Assembly (NCBI RefSeq): GCF_000296815.2
Contig: NZ_CAIT01000004.1
Coordinates: 806,001 to 870,000 of the forward strand
Source of the DNA: Fibrisoma limi BUZ 3
GTDB taxonomy: Bacteria; Bacteroidota; Bacteroidia; Cytophagales; Spirosomataceae
Direction: 5' to 3'
DNA length: 64,000 nt
Shown here: one piece after another, positions 26,593 to 34,484 of the stretch
Layout of the letters: each line of letters starts with the position of its first letter
How positions within the stretch are numbered: the first letter of the stretch is position 1
Translations under genes and position numbers: made by a program
The notes under the pieces: generated by a model
What the model was told of the DNA's origin: nothing
Databases searched by the model: none
The model's input: the letters and a program-made list of their open reading frames with translations, nothing else

Positions 26593-28980
26593 TTATTCCG
26601 TTCTAAGTGATTTAACCGGGTTCGTCAGCGCTGCTTTGATGCTCTGGAAGCCTACGGTCAGTAGCGCAATTGCAATGGCCTGAACGCCCGCCAGGGCAAA
26701 CATCCACCATTCGAGGTCAATCTTGTAGGCAAATTCATTTAACCATTGATTCATAGCATACCAGGTAAGGGGGGAGGCAATGAGGATGGCAATCAGCACC
26801 AGTTTTAAAAAGTCTTCGGAAAGCAGGGCAACGATGCTGGTAACCGATGCGCCCAGCACTTTACGTACGCCGATCTCCTTGGTACGTTGCTCGGCTGTGA
26901 AGGCCGCTAACCCAAATAAGCCCAGACTGGCAATGAAGATGGCGAGGACGGTAAAGGCAAGCAGCACCTGACTCTGTTTTTCTTCCGTTTTGTATTGCTG
27001 GGCAAAATTTTCGTCCAGGAAATGAAACGAGGGGGTACTGGCCTGATCGAACGTATGATACACCTGACTGATATAAGCGAGGGCTTCTTTGGTTTTCTCG
27101 GGACGTATGCGGACGTAAAGATTGTCCTTCTCCGACGGCGCGGGCATTTGCAGCACCAGCGGCTCAATCTTGTGCTGGAGCGAGTAAATATGGAAGTCGT
27201 TGACGACACCGACCACGCGGGCTTCTTCAACGTTATCTTTACCCAGAAAATACCGGACGCGCTTGCCGATGGGCTCCTGCCAGCCCATTTTCTTGACCAG
27301 AGCTTCATTCACCAATACCGCCCCTAACGCATCGCTGGGGAACGATTCGGAGAAGTTACGCCCCTTCAGGAGCTTAATTTCCAGGGTGCTCAAATAATCT
27401 GAATCGACGGAGAATTTCTGAACAATCTGCGTAGCGGTGGGTATCGTACCGTTTTGTTCGAAAAACATGCCGTTGGTGCCGATGTCATTGCGACCAATTG
27501 GGTTGCTGGCTGCGGCTACCTGTTCGATGAAAGGGCTTTTGCGGAGTTCTTCTTTCAACGCCCGTACCTGCTGGCGAGATGCCTCATTCTCCAGGTGAAA
27601 GGTTAACACCTGCGTTTTGTTGAAGCCCAGCTCTTTATTGAACATGAAGTTCATCTGCCGGAATATGACACCCGAACCGGCAATCAGACCAACAGCTATG
27701 ATAAACTGGAACACCACCAGCGACTGGCGTAACCGGGCTTTTCCGGTCAGGCTGCCAACCTGGCCCTTCAGGGCAATAACGGGCCGGAAGCCGGACAGGA
27801 GCAGGGCTGGGTACAAACCGCTGCCAAACCCGAGCAGCACCGTGAATACCAGCACGACGGCTAATGGGGTGAGCTGACCGTACTGCGCAACGGACAGCGA
27901 CCGGTCGGCTAGCTGGTTAAACCAGGGCAACGCGGCTTCCATCAGTATAATCCCGAGTACACTGGCTAGTAAAGCCATCAGGACCGACTCGGTTAAAAAC
28001 TGGACTACGAGCTGGCTCCGGCGCGAACCGATGGCTTTGCGAACACCAACCTCGCGGGTTCGGGTAATGGCCCGGGCGGTATACAGATTGACGTAGTTGA
28101 TACCGGCGATGAATAAGACCAGCGCGGCTATAATGACAAAAACAGAAATCGTTTTGGCGTTACCATTGGGGCCGATTTCGTAGTCGAGATGGGAGTGGAG
28201 ATGAATGGACGACAGCGGCTGAAGCTCCATCCGGTAGGTGAGTTCGCCCATTTCCTTCTTGAGGTGCTTGGTGTAAAACCCCGGGAGTTTTGCTTCCAGC
28301 GCCTTGTAATCAGTGTCCTTTTTCAGCAGCAGGTACGTATAAAGCTCGAAGTTCTGCCAGCCGTTGGTGTAATCCGCCGGGAATGAGCGTATGGCGCTGA
28401 AGCGCAGGTGCGAATTGTTCGGAACATCGTCGATAACGCCCGTTACCGTATTGATAAAGTTATTGCTGAACGCGATCGGCTTCCCAACGGCCCTGGCTGC
28501 ATCGCCGAACAGATTCTCGGCTAAACTCTTCGTCAGGACAATGGTTTGGGGCCGCTCCAGCGCAGTAGCGGGGTTGCCGTACAGGAACGGAAAGGAGAAA
28601 ACATCGAAGAAGGTTTGGTCGGCAAAATAGATGTCGTTCGCTTCGATCGTTTTATCCCGGTAGGTAATCATACCGCCCCCCTCGGGGTGAATCCGGACGG
28701 TTTTTTCAATCTCGGGATAATCGGTCTGAAGCGCTTTCGCGTACGGCGCTGACGTAGGTGCGATCTGGAGATTTCCCGTTGGCCAGCTTGCATAGTGCAC
28801 AACGCGAACGATCCGGTCGGTGTTGGTATGAAACCGGTCGTAGCTTAGCTCATGCGCGATGTAAAGCGCCATCAGGCCAACAGCCGCAATTCCGATGCCC
28901 ATGCCGACTATGTTTAACCCGCTAAAGAGCCGGTTTTGCCAAAGATTTCGAACGGCGATTTTGAGGTAGTTCAGCAGCAT
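26593..28980 (-). CDS. FtsX/MacB-type ABC transporter permease 8, first gene of a long σ54-like unit
   Basis: This 795-residue duplicated permease has motifs TRTREVGVRKAIGSRR (about 314) and QRTKEIGVRKVLGAS (about 698). The tail is TNPVKSLRTE, with Thr in place of Met/Ala. TM1 contains IVGMGIGIAAVGLMALYIAHELSYDRFHTNTDRI. The ATG at 28980 lies 47 bp from σ54-like promoter B and 115 bp from dyad B. It therefore leads a unit that may run through permeases 7, 6, 5, the DUF4932 and NTF2-like genes, and permeases 4 and 3. No other promoter of this type occurs before SusC. Confidence 0.92.
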   Translation of the reverse strand: MLLNYLKIAVRNLWQNRLFSGLNIVGMGIGIAAVGLMALYIAHELSYDRFHTNTDRIVRVVHYASWPTGNLQIAPTSAPYAKALQTDYPEIEKTVRIHPEGGGMITYRDKTIEANDIYFADQTFFDVFSFPFLYGNPATALERPQTIVLTKSLAENLFGDAARAVGKPIAFSNNFINTVTGVIDDVPNNSHLRFSAIRSFPADYTNGWQNFELYTYLLLKKDTDYKALEAKLPGFYTKHLKKEMGELTYRMELQPLSSIHLHSHLDYEIGPNGNAKTISVFVIIAALVLFIAGINYVNLYTARAITRTREVGVRKAIGSRRSQLVVQFLTESVLMALLASVLGIILMEAALPWFNQLADRSLSVAQYGQLTPLAVVLVFTVLLGFGSGLYPALLLSGFRPVIALKGQVGSLTGKARLRQSLVVFQFIIAVGLIAGSGVIFRQMNFMFNKELGFNKTQVLTFHLENEASRQQVRALKEELRKSPFIEQVAAASNPIGRNDIGTNGMFFEQNGTIPTATQIVQKFSVDSDYLSTLEIKLLKGRNFSESFPSDALGAVLVNEALVKKMGWQEPIGKRVRYFLGKDNVEEARVVGVVNDFHIYSLQHKIEPLVLQMPAPSEKDNLYVRIRPEKTKEALAYISQVYHTFDQASTPSFHFLDENFAQQYKTEEKQSQVLLAFTVLAIFIASLGLFGLAAFTAEQRTKEIGVRKVLGASVTSIVALLSEDFLKLVLIAILIASPLTWYAMNQWLNEFAYKIDLEWWMFALAGVQAIAIALLTVGFQSIKAALTNPVKSLRTE

Positions 28981-29026
28981 GGTCGTTTAGCGTTAAGAAA
29001 GGTTGAACAAGGTGTGCCAGTAACTG

Positions 29027-29042
29027 CCCAAATGGCGTACCA
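29027..29042 (-). promoter_or_regulatory. σ54-like -24/-12 promoter B
   Basis: The minus strand reads TGGTACGCCATTTGGG, fitting TGGYAYR-N4-TTGR; the -24 half (TGGTACG) is one base from the σ54 consensus TGGCACG. Predicted start of transcription is near 29015, about 35 bp before the ATG of permease 8. The distance from the TGG edge to dyad B is 54 bp. Confidence 0.75.
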
Positions 29043-29095
29043 CAAAAGTCAGTGGTTTGATAATTAGTGGGTTAGGGGTGGGTCACAAATGGGAA

Positions 29096-29133
29096 TGTCC
29101 GCAAACGGACGTCTTTACGTTCACTTGCGGACA
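29096..29133 (-). promoter_or_regulatory. Upstream activating dyad B
   Basis: The plus strand reads TGTCCGCAAACGGACG at 29096-29111 and ends TTGCGGACA at 29125-29133. The distal degenerate site (29118-29133) is 22 bp from the proximal dyad centre to centre. The element lies between the stop of the winged-helix regulator gene and promoter B. Confidence 0.78.
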
Positions 29134-29153
29134 AGGATGAGCCAGCTAATTGG

Positions 29154-30062
29154 CTATTCTACAGGGGCTTGCTCAACAACGAACCGATACCCTACCCCAT
29201 GTACTGAATTAATGCGCACGGCCGGGTCGTTCTGAAGTAGTTTGCGCAGCCGGGATACGAATACATCGGCGCTGCGGCCTACAATGATCCCTTCGTCTTC
29301 CCAGACGGATTTGAGGATAAAATCCCGTTCAAGCACCTGATTCGGATGATCCGCAAAGAGACGGAGCAGCTTCGCTTCCCGATACGTCAGTGTGTGGTGG
29401 GTGTCGGCTACGTCGAGCGACAGATTGGCGGGGTTGAATACGGTATTGCCCAGTCGAATGACGTCGCTGGACACCGGGGGTAAAAAGGGCTGAGGGGCTA
29501 CTGGCTCTCCTTTCGTTTTAGCAACCCGATACCAGACAAAACCACCCAGTCCGGCCAGGATGAAACCCAGCGCACCCGCCCACCAGGCGTTGATGGGCTG
29601 GGGTGCTGGTTCGGCGGCTGCGAACGTAACCTGGAGCGTGTAGCAGCCGCGCTGCTGCTCCCGACCGACACAGGGAACCTCGTTATGCCGGGTATAATCC
29701 AGAAAGTTGTAACCCAATTGCAGCTCGCCGTTCGAACAGTCGAGCACGGCGACATCGTAGTTGGTACCGATCCGATGAAGGGCCAACGATTGCTGTAAGA
29801 GGGTGGGCAGCCGACCGTAATCAAACGGGCGCTCCAGCCGGATAACGAACGTAGTGGCATTCGTTTGCTGCACCGGCGGAATCCGCGATGTTGAGTCACC
29901 TTTTTCGGCCAGGAGGTGGTGGGCCGTCCTACGCAGGGCGAGGTTGACTTTCCGGGCAAACGGACTGTTGTCTGCTCTGTCGACTGCGGGCGTCAACCCC
30001 ACAAACTGCGTGAACAGCATCCCGGCCAGTAAAAGTCCGATAAGGGCGGCTGCTTTTCCCAT
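29154..30062 (-). CDS. Membrane-anchored regulator with C-terminal OmpR/PhoB-type winged helix
   Basis: The 302-residue product has an N-terminal TM (about 3-20), a periplasmic region of about 140 residues with four cysteines (VLDCSNG, VPCVGREQQRGCYTLQV), a second TM (about 163-183, WWAGALGFILAGLGGFVWYRV), and a cytoplasmic winged-helix domain (about 205-297). The DNA-binding part shows LTYREAKLLRLFADHPNQVL, a recognition region ADVFVSRLRKLLQ and the closing hairpin VHGVGYRF. The order is the reverse of ToxR/CadC, where the winged helix is N-terminal. I use the ATG at 30062; a TTG three codons earlier is possible. It is the third gene of a small operon with the two secreted paralogues and may sense an envelope signal in concert with them. 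Confidence 0.85.
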   Translation of the reverse strand: MGKAAALIGLLLAGMLFTQFVGLTPAVDRADNSPFARKVNLALRRTAHHLLAEKGDSTSRIPPVQQTNATTFVIRLERPFDYGRLPTLLQQSLALHRIGTNYDVAVLDCSNGELQLGYNFLDYTRHNEVPCVGREQQRGCYTLQVTFAAAEPAPQPINAWWAGALGFILAGLGGFVWYRVAKTKGEPVAPQPFLPPVSSDVIRLGNTVFNPANLSLDVADTHHTLTYREAKLLRLFADHPNQVLERDFILKSVWEDEGIIVGRSADVFVSRLRKLLQNDPAVRINSVHGVGYRFVVEQAPVE

Positions 30063-30082
30063 ACTACACAAAGGCTTCTATG

Positions 30083-30090
30083 CAAAGATA
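30083..30090 (-). promoter_or_regulatory. Candidate Bacteroidota -7 box before the winged-helix gene
   Basis: The minus strand reads TATCTTTG, an exact TAnnTTTG match, in the 42-bp gap before the regulator. A TTG about 15 bp upstream is too close for a standard -33 box. This may be a weak internal promoter or chance. Confidence 0.35.
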
Positions 30091-30104
30091 CAAAAGCCTC
30101 GATT

Positions 30105-30569
30105 TCAACACCCATCGGTTGCTTTCTTCGGTAGAAAGAGCCACTTGGAGATGGGCATATTTATGTAATTTACTACCTGAAAGGTGCGTCTGGCACTACC
30201 CTCATTTTGCCGGACCGGTTCAATAATCAGCTCATCGCCGTGCTTGGCCACCGCTAAAACGTTACCTATTTCTACTTCCGTAACCACCCGGTTCGGGTTA
30301 GACCCCGTGCTGGTAATGAGGGCGTTCCCTCGCTTCAGGTAAATTCTGAACGGAATCGGGGCTGTTTCCGGCTCATCGGGATGAACAGCATGCAGGGCTA
30401 ACGTACCCCGGCTGCCGATGGTGAACGTCGTATACGTCATTGGTTTGCCGTTCAACAAAATCAGACTGCGGTCAGCATCGGCAGTGTTATTTCGTGCAAA
30501 CGCACCCAGACAAGCGAGGACCAGTACTCCCAGCATGATCCCCGGATAGTTTATAGATCGACGGTTCAT
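30105..30569 (-). CDS. Small secreted protein B, paralogue of the gene before it
   Basis: The 154-residue product has a hydrophobic N-terminus (GIMLGVLVLACLGAFA) that is probably a signal peptide. It is followed by a single domain with PFRIYLKRGNALIT and VEIGNVLAVAKHGDELIIEPV. The matching segments of the upstream gene (PFKVAIRDKATKKLV and VNIRNVLAKCQKGDHIVLMAI) show that the two proteins are paralogues. The NVLA-x-x-KxGD pattern recalls the C-terminal strands of GldM-like proteins, but I would not assign that family. The start overlaps the upstream stop by four bases (ATGA), so translation is probably coupled. Function unknown. Confidence 0.72.
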   Translation of the reverse strand: MNRRSINYPGIMLGVLVLACLGAFARNNTADADRSLILLNGKPMTYTTFTIGSRGTLALHAVHPDEPETAPIPFRIYLKRGNALITSTGSNPNRVVTEVEIGNVLAVAKHGDELIIEPVRQNEGSARRTFQVVNYINMPISKWLFLPKKATDGC

Positions 30570-30976
30570 TGGACCAGAATTTCGTTGTGTGGAAGGGCGT
30601 ATTGGTTTCCGATAGCCATCAGGACGATGTGATCACCTTTCTGGCACTTAGCCAGTACGTTCCGGATGTTCACCTGTCTGTACTGGTTAGCTGAGAAGGG
30701 TACCAGCTTCTTCGTGGCTTTGTCCCGGATGGCTACTTTAAAGGGAACTTTGCCGAGAGCTTTTACCGATTTTGGGGATAGGGCGACGGTCTGGACGCTC
30801 AACTCACCGGTCGACGTAGCGGGCACTACGCACTTCCCTGTCGTGCTGTATTCGTTCACCACCATCCGGTTGCCCAGAAAAGCGGCCGTGCAGGATTGGG
30901 TTGTACTTTGCCCGAAGCTTAGGATCGATACTGCGCTGAGCGCAATTGTAAACGTGAGCCAATGGGTGCGTTTCAT
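30566..30976 (-). CDS. Small secreted protein A, first gene of the winged-helix operon
   Basis: The 136-residue product has a signal peptide (MKRTHWLTFTIALSAVSILSFGQ). A beta-rich domain follows with two cysteines near its start (QSCTAAF, GKCVVPA), which could form a disulphide, and a third in AKCQKGDHIV. It is a paralogue of the next gene and not of a family I can name. The gene heads a three-gene operon ending with the membrane-anchored winged-helix regulator. I infer that the two small proteins act in the periplasm with the regulator's sensor region, but nothing in the sequence proves contact. Confidence 0.72.
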   Translation of the reverse strand: MKRTHWLTFTIALSAVSILSFGQSTTQSCTAAFLGNRMVVNEYSTTGKCVVPATSTGELSVQTVALSPKSVKALGKVPFKVAIRDKATKKLVPFSANQYRQVNIRNVLAKCQKGDHIVLMAIGNQYALPHNEILVQ

Positions 30977-31006
30977 AGTTCTGTCTGTTTATGGATGAAA
31001 GACGAA

Positions 31007-31039
31007 CAAATGTACTGGCTCACGTTCGGGCAGGCGAAA
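31007..31039 (-). promoter_or_regulatory. Candidate Bacteroidota promoter of the winged-helix operon
   Basis: The minus strand has TACATTTG (31007-31014), an exact TAnnTTTG -7 box, and TTTC at 31036-31039 about 21 bp upstream as a near-match to the -33 TTTG. Transcription would start about 25 bp before the ATG at 30976. Confidence 0.5.
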
Positions 31040-31044
31040 AAGGG

Positions 31045-31072
31045 GTGTAAAAGAGTGTAAAGGAAACGTAAA
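31045..31072 (-). promoter_or_regulatory. Phased GTAAA direct repeats upstream of the winged-helix operon promoter
   Basis: Plus-strand GTGTAAA (31045), GTGTAAA (31055) and ACGTAAA (31066) put three GTAAA cores at 31047, 31057 and 31068, spaced 10 and 11 bp. Same-face direct repeats just upstream of a -33 box are the usual binding layout of OmpR/PhoB-type winged-helix proteins. The regulator encoded in this operon is the obvious candidate (inference). Confidence 0.5.
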
Positions 31073-31276
31073 AGTTTGATGGCGAAGGTTTGACAGCATA
31101 TTTGTAAAATGTGCTGTTTGCTAATCAGCATATTACGTCAATAGATAAAGGACTGATAACCAAAAAGTGTGCTCCTCTGCAATGGATTTGGCTATGAATC
31201 ACCTTGGCTTTTATCAGCTTTGATTGTCTTTCATACGGGAACCCAATGCCCGTCCATTGTGTAATAAAGGCATCTT
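31073..31276. other. Rest of the divergent intergenic region before the HPP gene
   Basis: This AT-rich stretch must hold the promoter of the plus-strand HPP gene. I find only partial -7 matches and a short ACGGG / CCCGT inverted repeat near 31236-31254. There is no small gene that I can support. Confidence 0.3.
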
Positions 31277-31891
31277 ATGAAAAAACGATTAAAAAGACAC
31301 TATCGGGTTGCCCGGTACGTCGTCTACCGACAAACCATTCTGGAGCCGGTTGATCATTTGTGGACATTCCTCGGAACGTTTGCCGCCATCTCTTCGATTG
31401 GGTTGATTCAACAAGCGGGCTTTACCCGGCAAGACACTATCTTTTTGATTGGCTCATTTGGTGCCTCCTGCGTTTTAATTTTTGGGGCTACGCACAGCCC
31501 ACTGGCTCAACCCAGAAACTTGATAGGCGGCCATCTATTGGCTTCCCTCATTGGCGTTGCTATTCATAAGTGTCTACCCGACCAACTCTGGTTATCCTCT
31601 GCCCTGGCAGTGTCTTTATCTATTGTTGTCATGCAAATAACGAAGACCATGCACCCTCCCGCCGGTGCCACCGCGTTAATTGCTAATATAGGTTCAGAAA
31701 AGATTATTCAGTTAGGGTTTGGGTACACACTAACTCCGGTTCTCACGGGAGTTAGTGTGTTGTTTGTAATTGCGCTTATTGTCAATAATCTGGCACCCCA
31801 TCGAACGTATCCTACGCAACCGCTTTCGTGGCCAGGGCGTTTCAGGGGTTTGCGCCGTCGGTTGCAGTCTTCAAAAACGGAAAGTACATAA
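31277..31891 (+). CDS. HPP family integral membrane protein
   Basis: The 204-residue product has four hydrophobic helices (about 28-47, 52-70, 80-115, 150-170) and the motif KTMHPPAGATALIA at about 125, after which the family is named. It has only the HPP domain, without the CBS pair some homologues carry. Related proteins in cyanobacteria and plastids have been implicated in nitrite transport; I would not transfer that function here. It is the only plus-strand gene in the window and converges on permease 9, whose stop lies 30 bp from its own. No obvious terminator separates them. Confidence 0.88.
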   Translation: MKKRLKRHYRVARYVVYRQTILEPVDHLWTFLGTFAAISSIGLIQQAGFTRQDTIFLIGSFGASCVLIFGATHSPLAQPRNLIGGHLLASLIGVAIHKCLPDQLWLSSALAVSLSIVVMQITKTMHPPAGATALIANIGSEKIIQLGFGYTLTPVLTGVSVLFVIALIVNNLAPHRTYPTQPLSWPGRFRGLRRRLQSSKTEST

Positions 31892-31921
31892 CCGGCTACA
31901 TTATTACGACCCGCTTCTTTT

Positions 31922-34387
31922 TTACTCCGCCCGCAGGCTCTTCACCGGATTCATCAACGCAGCCTTGATGCTCTGGAATGAGATGGTGACGAAGGCAATG
32001 GTGATGGCCAGCGCCCCCGATACGACGAACACCCACCACGGAATAGCGATCTTGTAGGCGAAGTTGTCCAGCCATTTGCTCATGGCCCACCAGGCCACCG
32101 GCGACGCAATCACGATGGCGATCAGCACCAGCTTCATGAAGTCCGTTGCCAGCAGCATAACAATGTTTGTCACGGAAGCCCCCAGGACTTTGCGAACGCC
32201 GATCTCCTTAGTACGTTGCTGGGCTGCAAAAGCCGCCAGACCGAACAAACCCAGACACGAAATCAGGATGGAGATGATGGTAAACGTACTGACGATGCGC
32301 GAGGTGCGGGCTTCGGCCTGGTAGTTATGCTGGAAATCTTCGTTCAGGAACGTGAACGCAAACGGCTCGTCGGGGCGGATGGCTTTCCACTTCTGTTCGA
32401 GGAAGCTTAGTACACTGGCCATATCGGCCGTATTGACGTGGACGATGATGTAGTTGAAGTCCGGATCGTTATTCAGCAGGAAAGCGTACGGCTCAATCGT
32501 CTGGTGCAAATCCTGGAAGTGAAAATCGCCGACGACCCCGACAATCTCAAACTGCTGCGTTTCTCCCTGCCATTCGAAGTCCAGTTTCTGACCGATGGCC
32601 TTCTGTTCCGGAATCTGAAATTTGCGCAGGGTGGCCTCGTTCACAACGATACGTCGGTTGGTGTCGCCCGGAAATTCGCGCGAGAACAGACGCCCCTGCT
32701 TCAGGCGAAAACCCATCGTTTGCAGGTAATCGTAATCTACCCAGTTGGTTTTAACATCGTGTCCCTGCGAGGCTGTCTGCTCGGGTAAATGCAGAATAAA
32801 ATCGGTAGCGTTGGCAATGCCGGGGTAATACTGCGTACCGGCCGCCGAAACGACCTGATTGTTGCGTAAAATTTCGTTGCGGAAAGCCGTATAAGCCGCC
32901 CGCGATTCCGTACTGCGGAAGGGGATGGCGATCTGCTGATCCTGCGTAAAGCCCAGCGGTTTGTCGCGCAGGTAGCGCATCTGCTCCTGGATGATGAACG
33001 TAGCCAGTACCAGTCCCACCGATACCACGAACTGGAAAATAACCAGCGCCCGGCGCAACGTAATCGCCGACATGGAGTTGATGAACTTACCTTTCAGAAC
33101 CTGCGCCGGATTGAACAGCGATAGGTAAAAGGCCGGGTAACTGCCGGCAATCAGGCCCGTGGCCAGTGCTAACGCCAGAAACGCCAGCGCGATCTGGGGC
33201 TGAAACAATTCAAAAACGGACAGCGACTTGCCGGTGAGCTGGTTAAACAAGGGTAAGAAAACCGCTACCATCACGATCGCAATCAGCAAGGCCATCAGGG
33301 TCAGGATCATCGATTCGCCGAGGAACTGGCGAACCAGCGCCCCCTGTTCGGCCCCCATTACTTTCCGAACGCCCACTTCGGCCGCCCGTTTCGCCGACCG
33401 GGCCGTCGATAGATTCATGAAGTTGATGCAGGCAATCAGTAACGTAAAAAGCGCGATGGACCCCAGAATGTACAGGTACGTAACGCTATTGGTTGGCGTA
33501 ATGACGGATTCGAAGCCGCTGTACAGATGCAGGTCGGGCACCGCCACCAGAAACAGTTTCTTGTCGAAGCCGACCATTTTCAGGTCATTGCGGGCGTGCT
33601 TTTCAATAAACGCCGGGAACTTCTGCTCCAGCCGGTGCGGGTCCGAATCAGGGCGTAGCCGCAGGTACGTCACGAACATATTGTTGCTGGCAAAATCCAG
33701 CCGGGCTTCGCGCAGGAACCGACCCGTCCAGCCGGCCGACATCGGTATGAAAAACCGGGCGTCGATGTGGGATCGATTACTCTCGTCTTTGTAGACCCCC
33801 GTAACCTTATAATCCTGCCCACGGCCCATCGTTCCATTGATACGGATAATCTTGTTCAGGGCGGGGTTTTTGCCGAATAGCTTCTGCGCTACCGTTTCCG
33901 AGAGTACGACGGAGTTGGGATCAAGCAGGGCCGTTCTGTGATTCCCCTCCGTAAACTGATAGGTAAACAGGTCGAAGAACGTAGAATCAATCTGGTAGCC
34001 TTTGGTTTCGTAAAAGGATTGCAGGACTTTACCGGATTCGCGTACCTGCAACAGCGCTTTATCGTCAATAATGTTGACCCACAGGCGGCCGACCTGCTCA
34101 ATCTCCGGATAGTCTGACTTAAGGGCAAAGGCAAATGGGGCCGATGCACTGCTGGTTTTTTCTCCGATGCCATTGAGCGCTTTACCGCCGATGGTCATTT
34201 GTTGACCCATCAGATACAGATTGTCTGCGTGCTCGTGGTGCTTGTCGAACGAGAGTTCGCTGCGGATGTAGAGCAGCAACAGCATACAGCAGGTCATGCC
34301 TACCGATAAACCCAGGATGTTAATAGCCGAAAACGACTTGCTCCTCAGCAAGTTCCGGACGGCGATTTTGACATAGTTGCGTAGCAT
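31922..34387 (-). CDS. FtsX/MacB-type ABC transporter permease 9
   Basis: At 821 residues this is the longest permease here. The extra length is in the first periplasmic domain (MTIGGKALNGIGEKTSSA and GRFLREARLDFASNN regions). The motifs are AKRAAEVGVRKVMGAE (about 340), with Ala where most have Lys/Arg before EVG, and QRTKEIGVRKVLGAS (about 724). The tail is MNPVKSLRAE. It is the last gene of the unit led by promoter C and ends tail-to-tail with the HPP gene. A class A hairpin separates it from permease 10 upstream. Confidence 0.92.
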   Translation of the reverse strand: MLRNYVKIAVRNLLRSKSFSAINILGLSVGMTCCMLLLLYIRSELSFDKHHEHADNLYLMGQQMTIGGKALNGIGEKTSSASAPFAFALKSDYPEIEQVGRLWVNIIDDKALLQVRESGKVLQSFYETKGYQIDSTFFDLFTYQFTEGNHRTALLDPNSVVLSETVAQKLFGKNPALNKIIRINGTMGRGQDYKVTGVYKDESNRSHIDARFFIPMSAGWTGRFLREARLDFASNNMFVTYLRLRPDSDPHRLEQKFPAFIEKHARNDLKMVGFDKKLFLVAVPDLHLYSGFESVITPTNSVTYLYILGSIALFTLLIACINFMNLSTARSAKRAAEVGVRKVMGAEQGALVRQFLGESMILTLMALLIAIVMVAVFLPLFNQLTGKSLSVFELFQPQIALAFLALALATGLIAGSYPAFYLSLFNPAQVLKGKFINSMSAITLRRALVIFQFVVSVGLVLATFIIQEQMRYLRDKPLGFTQDQQIAIPFRSTESRAAYTAFRNEILRNNQVVSAAGTQYYPGIANATDFILHLPEQTASQGHDVKTNWVDYDYLQTMGFRLKQGRLFSREFPGDTNRRIVVNEATLRKFQIPEQKAIGQKLDFEWQGETQQFEIVGVVGDFHFQDLHQTIEPYAFLLNNDPDFNYIIVHVNTADMASVLSFLEQKWKAIRPDEPFAFTFLNEDFQHNYQAEARTSRIVSTFTIISILISCLGLFGLAAFAAQQRTKEIGVRKVLGASVTNIVMLLATDFMKLVLIAIVIASPVAWWAMSKWLDNFAYKIAIPWWVFVVSGALAITIAFVTISFQSIKAALMNPVKSLRAE

Positions 34388-34411
34388 AGGGGTAAGGAGA
34401 AAAGGGGAGGA

Positions 34412-34472
34412 AAGGAGGAAGGGGAGGAAAGGGTAAGCCGGATTCTTTTCTTCTTTCCTCCCCTTCCTCCTT
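34412..34472 (-). repeat. Class A polypurine/polypyrimidine hairpin between permeases 10 and 9
   Basis: Positions 34412-34431 (AAGGAGGAAGGGGAGGAAAG) pair perfectly over 20 nt with 34453-34472, with a 21-nt loop. A second purine tract (34396-34410) precedes it. The TAA stop of permease 10 is 13 bp from the pyrimidine arm. No T-run follows. Confidence 0.75.
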
Positions 34473-34484
34473 CTCTCTCCTTTT

